Shown here in pieces: positions 61,715 to 64,000 of a DNA stretch of 64,000 nt. A program made the translations under genes and the position numbers. Source of the DNA: JAFMJV01 sp038251965 (GTDB lineage: Bacteria > Chloroflexota > Limnocylindria > Limnocylindrales > CSP1-4); assembly GCA_038251965.1 (NCBI GenBank), contig JBBSAV010000003.1:11200-75199 (forward strand), in the 5' to 3' direction. Each line of letters starts with the position of its first letter. Position 1 is the first letter of the stretch. The notes under the pieces were generated by a model. The model was given only the letters and a program-made list of their open reading frames with translations, made no database searches and was not told where the DNA came from.

Positions 61715-62836
61715 ATGAAGACGACGGAGAGGCCCCAACCAGATCTGGACCGATTCAGACGCGCCGCCGACTCGCTGGCTGACTACGACTTCCAGGGTTG
61801 GTTCTACGGCGACTCCATCGGCTTCGAAGGCCTGCTGGCCGCAAGTGAGCTGTTCGGCGACGGACGCTGGGCGAGTTTCGCGCGCGGGTTCATCCGGGGC
61901 TGGGCAACCTGTGGGCGTCCCTATCGCGAGCTCGACAACACCGCCCCTGGGCTCGCGATGTGTCTCATCGGGGAGCGATACGGCGATGAGGTCGTCGTTC
62001 AGGTCGCCAAGGACCTCGCCAGTTTCCTGCGTTCCCGGCCCGTGATCGGCGACGGCGCCTGGGTCTCGTTCGCCAGGGCCCCGCTCAGGGAACCCTACAG
62101 CGGTGCCGTCCTACCCGCTGCCGAGCAGACCTTGATGGCAGACCCCGGGCAGGGCGTGTACGTCGACTGCCTCCACTTCGACCCGCCATTCTTCGTGCAG
62201 CTTGGTCGACTCGTGGGCGACGATGAGCTCGTCGAGCTGGGCATCGGCCAGGCGTTGGCCTACGTCTCGATGCTGCAAGACCCCGCTAGCGGTCTGTTCC
62301 ATCACTTCTGGCTGGAGCGTACTGGCCAGCCATACGCACTGGGCTGGTCGCGCGGTCAGGGTTGGGCGCTGCTGGGATTGCTCGACGTCCTGCGGGGCAT
62401 CCCCGACACGCATCGGTCTCGACCCACCGTCTCGCACGCGACACGCGCACTGGCCGATGCGATGGTCCGCTGTCAGCGCCCTGGCGGCGACTGGTATGCC
62501 GTCGCTCACATGCCTGACTCCGGTACCGAGGCATCGACCTCGGCCTTCATGGCCGCCGGATTGCGGCGCGGGATCGATGACGGCGTGCTCGATCCGGAGA
62601 CGCACGAGTCGGCGGCCGAGGCGGCGTGGCGTGCGACACTCTCGATGGTCGACGACCGTGGTGTGCTGCGGGACGTCTCGGCGGCCGTTTGGTCGTCCAC
62701 CGCTGATAGCCACTACCACCACGTCCCCAAGGGGTTCACGGTACCGTGGGGCCAGGGTCCGCTGCTGGTGGCGGCGGCCCGCTGGTTGGGCCAAGGGCAA
62801 GGAGACCCGGCGACGGAGCAAGGAGACGCAGCATGA
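61715..62836 (+). CDS. second GH88/GH105-like unsaturated glycuronyl hydrolase
   Basis: 373 residues, (alpha/alpha)6 barrel related to the gene at 59824. The Asp in YVDCLHFDPPFF aligns with the YteR catalytic position, and YALGWSRGQGWALLGLLDVL is the second-half motif. No signal peptide. AGAGG lies 5 nt before ATG 61715. It overlaps the next gene by 4 bp (ATGA). Presence of two such hydrolases suggests more than one linkage or end group. Confidence 0.85.
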   Translation: MKTTERPQPDLDRFRRAADSLADYDFQGWFYGDSIGFEGLLAASELFGDGRWASFARGFIRGWATCGRPYRELDNTAPGLAMCLIGERYGDEVVVQVAKDLASFLRSRPVIGDGAWVSFARAPLREPYSGAVLPAAEQTLMADPGQGVYVDCLHFDPPFFVQLGRLVGDDELVELGIGQALAYVSMLQDPASGLFHHFWLERTGQPYALGWSRGQGWALLGLLDVLRGIPDTHRSRPTVSHATRALADAMVRCQRPGGDWYAVAHMPDSGTEASTSAFMAAGLRRGIDDGVLDPETHESAAEAAWRATLSMVDDRGVLRDVSAAVWSSTADSHYHHVPKGFTVPWGQGPLLVAAARWLGQGQGDPATEQGDAA

Positions 62837-63753
62837 CGACGCCTGTTGCAGGGCCGTTCTCAGGCATCCAGCCGGTCCTGCAGATCCCATTCGAGGACGC
62901 TCCCGGCCAACCCATCCGCTACGGGGAGTTGACGGCGCTCGTGAAGCGCCTCGTACAGGCGGGCGTTGCCGGGCTGGTCGTGCCCGGCTTGGCATCAGAG
63001 TCATGGACGCTGACTGAGAGCGAGCGTGACCGAGTGGTTGAGAGCGCGGCCGAGACGATCGGAGGGCGGGTGCGCCTGATCGTGGGTATCGACGGGGCGA
63101 CTACGATCGCGGCCGATCGAGCGCGTCGAGCCGCCGAGCTCGGCGCCGACGGGGTCATGGTCCTGCCACCAAGCGCAGCAGGCGGCGACGAGGGCATCGT
63201 GCGCCACTTCGCGGCCGTCGCGGAAGCGGGCGGGGTCCCGGTGCTGATGCAGGATTCACCGCAAGTATCGGGCGTCACCATGACGGTGGGTCTCATCGAA
63301 GCCGCGGTGCGGGCACATCCGCTGGTCACCTCGCTCAAGGCTGAGATCCCGGGTGCGGGACCCAAGACGTCCGCGGCGCACCAGGCGGGAGTCGAGATCG
63401 TGGCCGGGTGGGGCGGCATCGGCTACCTTGAGCAGGTCCAGCGAGGAGCCGTGGGCTGTATGCCCGGCAGCGACCTGGGTCCGGCGCTGCTGGCCATCGA
63501 TCGCGCCCTTCGTGGAGGGGATGTCGAGACAGCCAGCCGCCGCTATCGCCAGATCCTTCCCTTGCTCTCATTCGAGACGGCAACACTCCATCTTCTGGTG
63601 CTCAGCGCCAAACGCCATCTGCGCCGCCAAGGGGTCTTCTCGACCGAGTTCATGCGTCATCCGGCACCCGTGCTGGATCAGGCCGAGCAGGTCACTGTCG
63701 ATCGCCTGCTTGACGAGCTGATCGCGGCCGGCGCGCCGGGATTCGGCGTGTGA
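62833..63753 (+). CDS. DapA/NAL-family aldolase or dehydratase, variant active site
   Basis: 306-residue TIM barrel of the DHDPS/NAL family. The Schiff-base Lys is in LVTSLKAEIPGAG. The usual catalytic Tyr (VVYNVPG in the dapA product here) is replaced by Gln (VLMQDSP), and the GTTGE loop reads VPGLASESWTL, so it is unlikely to be a true DapA. In this setting a 2-keto-3-deoxy sugar-acid lyase or dehydratase is the best guess. ATG 62833 overlaps the hydrolase stop. Confidence 0.82.
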   Translation: MTTPVAGPFSGIQPVLQIPFEDAPGQPIRYGELTALVKRLVQAGVAGLVVPGLASESWTLTESERDRVVESAAETIGGRVRLIVGIDGATTIAADRARRAAELGADGVMVLPPSAAGGDEGIVRHFAAVAEAGGVPVLMQDSPQVSGVTMTVGLIEAAVRAHPLVTSLKAEIPGAGPKTSAAHQAGVEIVAGWGGIGYLEQVQRGAVGCMPGSDLGPALLAIDRALRGGDVETASRRYRQILPLLSFETATLHLLVLSAKRHLRRQGVFSTEFMRHPAPVLDQAEQVTVDRLLDELIAAGAPGFGV

Positions 63754-63778
63754 GGAGACAGGAAGGAAGGCGGAAGCC

Positions 63779-64000
63779 ATGAGCAGCGCCCCGTCGCTGG
63801 CCGGTGTCTACGCGCCGATCTGCACGCCGTTCGCCGTCAACGAGGACCTGGACCTGGGGGCGCTGGAGGCCAACATGGCGCGCTACGCCACCTCCGGGAT
63901 CCAGGGGTACCTGGCGCTGGGAAGCAACGGCGAGAACCGCAGCCTCGGTGAAGACGAGCGTCTCGCGGTCCTGGACGTCGTCGTCGGGCGAAAGGGCGCC
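63779..64000 (+). CDS. DapA/NAL-family lyase, 3'-truncated by window end
   Basis: The first 74 codons are visible. SLAGVYAPICTPF opens the barrel, and YLALGSNGENRSL corresponds to the GTTGE loop with Ser-Asn substitution (GSNGE), as in keto-acid aldolases of this family rather than DapA. AGGAAGG precedes ATG 63779 by about 9 nt. It follows the paralogue by 25 bp, so two different family members may act in series or on different intermediates. Confidence 0.75.
   Translation, partial: MSSAPSLAGVYAPICTPFAVNEDLDLGALEANMARYATSGIQGYLALGSNGENRSLGEDERLAVLDVVVGRKGA

Overview
The window is a gene-dense, high-GC bacterial chromosome segment (about two thirds G+C by eye). It has no rRNA, tRNA, CRISPR array, IS element or prophage that I can recognise. 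Its mix of traits fits a free-living heterotroph of the Chloroflexota (Limnocylindria/Ellin6529-like) or, less likely, a deep Actinomycetota relative. Those traits are a fused KorA with KorB, ArgR plus argCJB/argGH, a succinylase-type dap set, very short spacing, GTGA/ATGA/TTGA start-stop overlaps and many apparently leaderless genes. The taxonomic call is inference only.

Layout. 1-5.7 kb: acyl-CoA thioesterase, a methyltransferase, a GH18 lipoprotein, the copper ATPase CopA and a small Cys-containing partner. 5.8-10.3 kb (minus strand): korA-korB, a degenerate receiver protein and an M24 peptidase. 10.5-12.5 kb: a DMT permease and an FAH-family hydrolase. 12.5-23.5 kb: arginine region with a class III aminotransferase, a DUF5612-like ACT protein, argC-argJ-argB coupled by GTGA overlaps, a GGDEF-EAL protein and argG-argH. 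23.5-27 kb: an ABC-2 type exporter, a lower-GC patch with a secreted Cys-rich protein and an HTH gene, and a VapBC pair. 27-33.2 kb: dapB-dapA-dapD-lysA and thrC, both preceded by candidate attenuator leaders. 33.5-37.7 kb: argR coupled to an OmpR-type response regulator, amtB and a GAF histidine kinase. 38-44.8 kb: an HTH-nuclease-fold protein, a cystathionine-lyase-type enzyme, an unknown protein and metH. 44.9-49.9 kb: one plus-strand operon (GntR/HutC regulator, SIS protein, FAD oxidoreductase, ROK kinase, phosphotriesterase-like hydrolase). 50.1-61.7 kb: one long minus-strand catabolic operon (FadR-type regulator, GH88/105 hydrolase, CoA-transferase, enoyl-CoA hydratase, MBL hydrolase, AraF-like ABC importer, Gfo/Idh/MocA, SDR, enolase-superfamily dehydratase). 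Divergent to it at 61.7-64 kb are a second GH88/105 hydrolase and two DapA-family lyases.

How it fits together. The middle of the window is an amino-acid biosynthesis block (Arg, Lys, Thr, Met). ArgR encoded here probably acts at GCAT-N4-ATGC palindromes in front of argG and of argR itself; the Lys and Thr genes seem to be controlled by leader peptides and RNA hairpins. The right third is devoted to importing and breaking down uronate- or pentose-type plant sugars under two GntR-family regulators.

The less expected features are the two leader/attenuator regions, the repeated -10-like TANNNT box 6-9 nt before start codons, short tandem duplications that span stop codons, an ArgR-response regulator coupling, and the unusual combination of CoA-dependent enzymes with a uronic-acid-type sugar operon.
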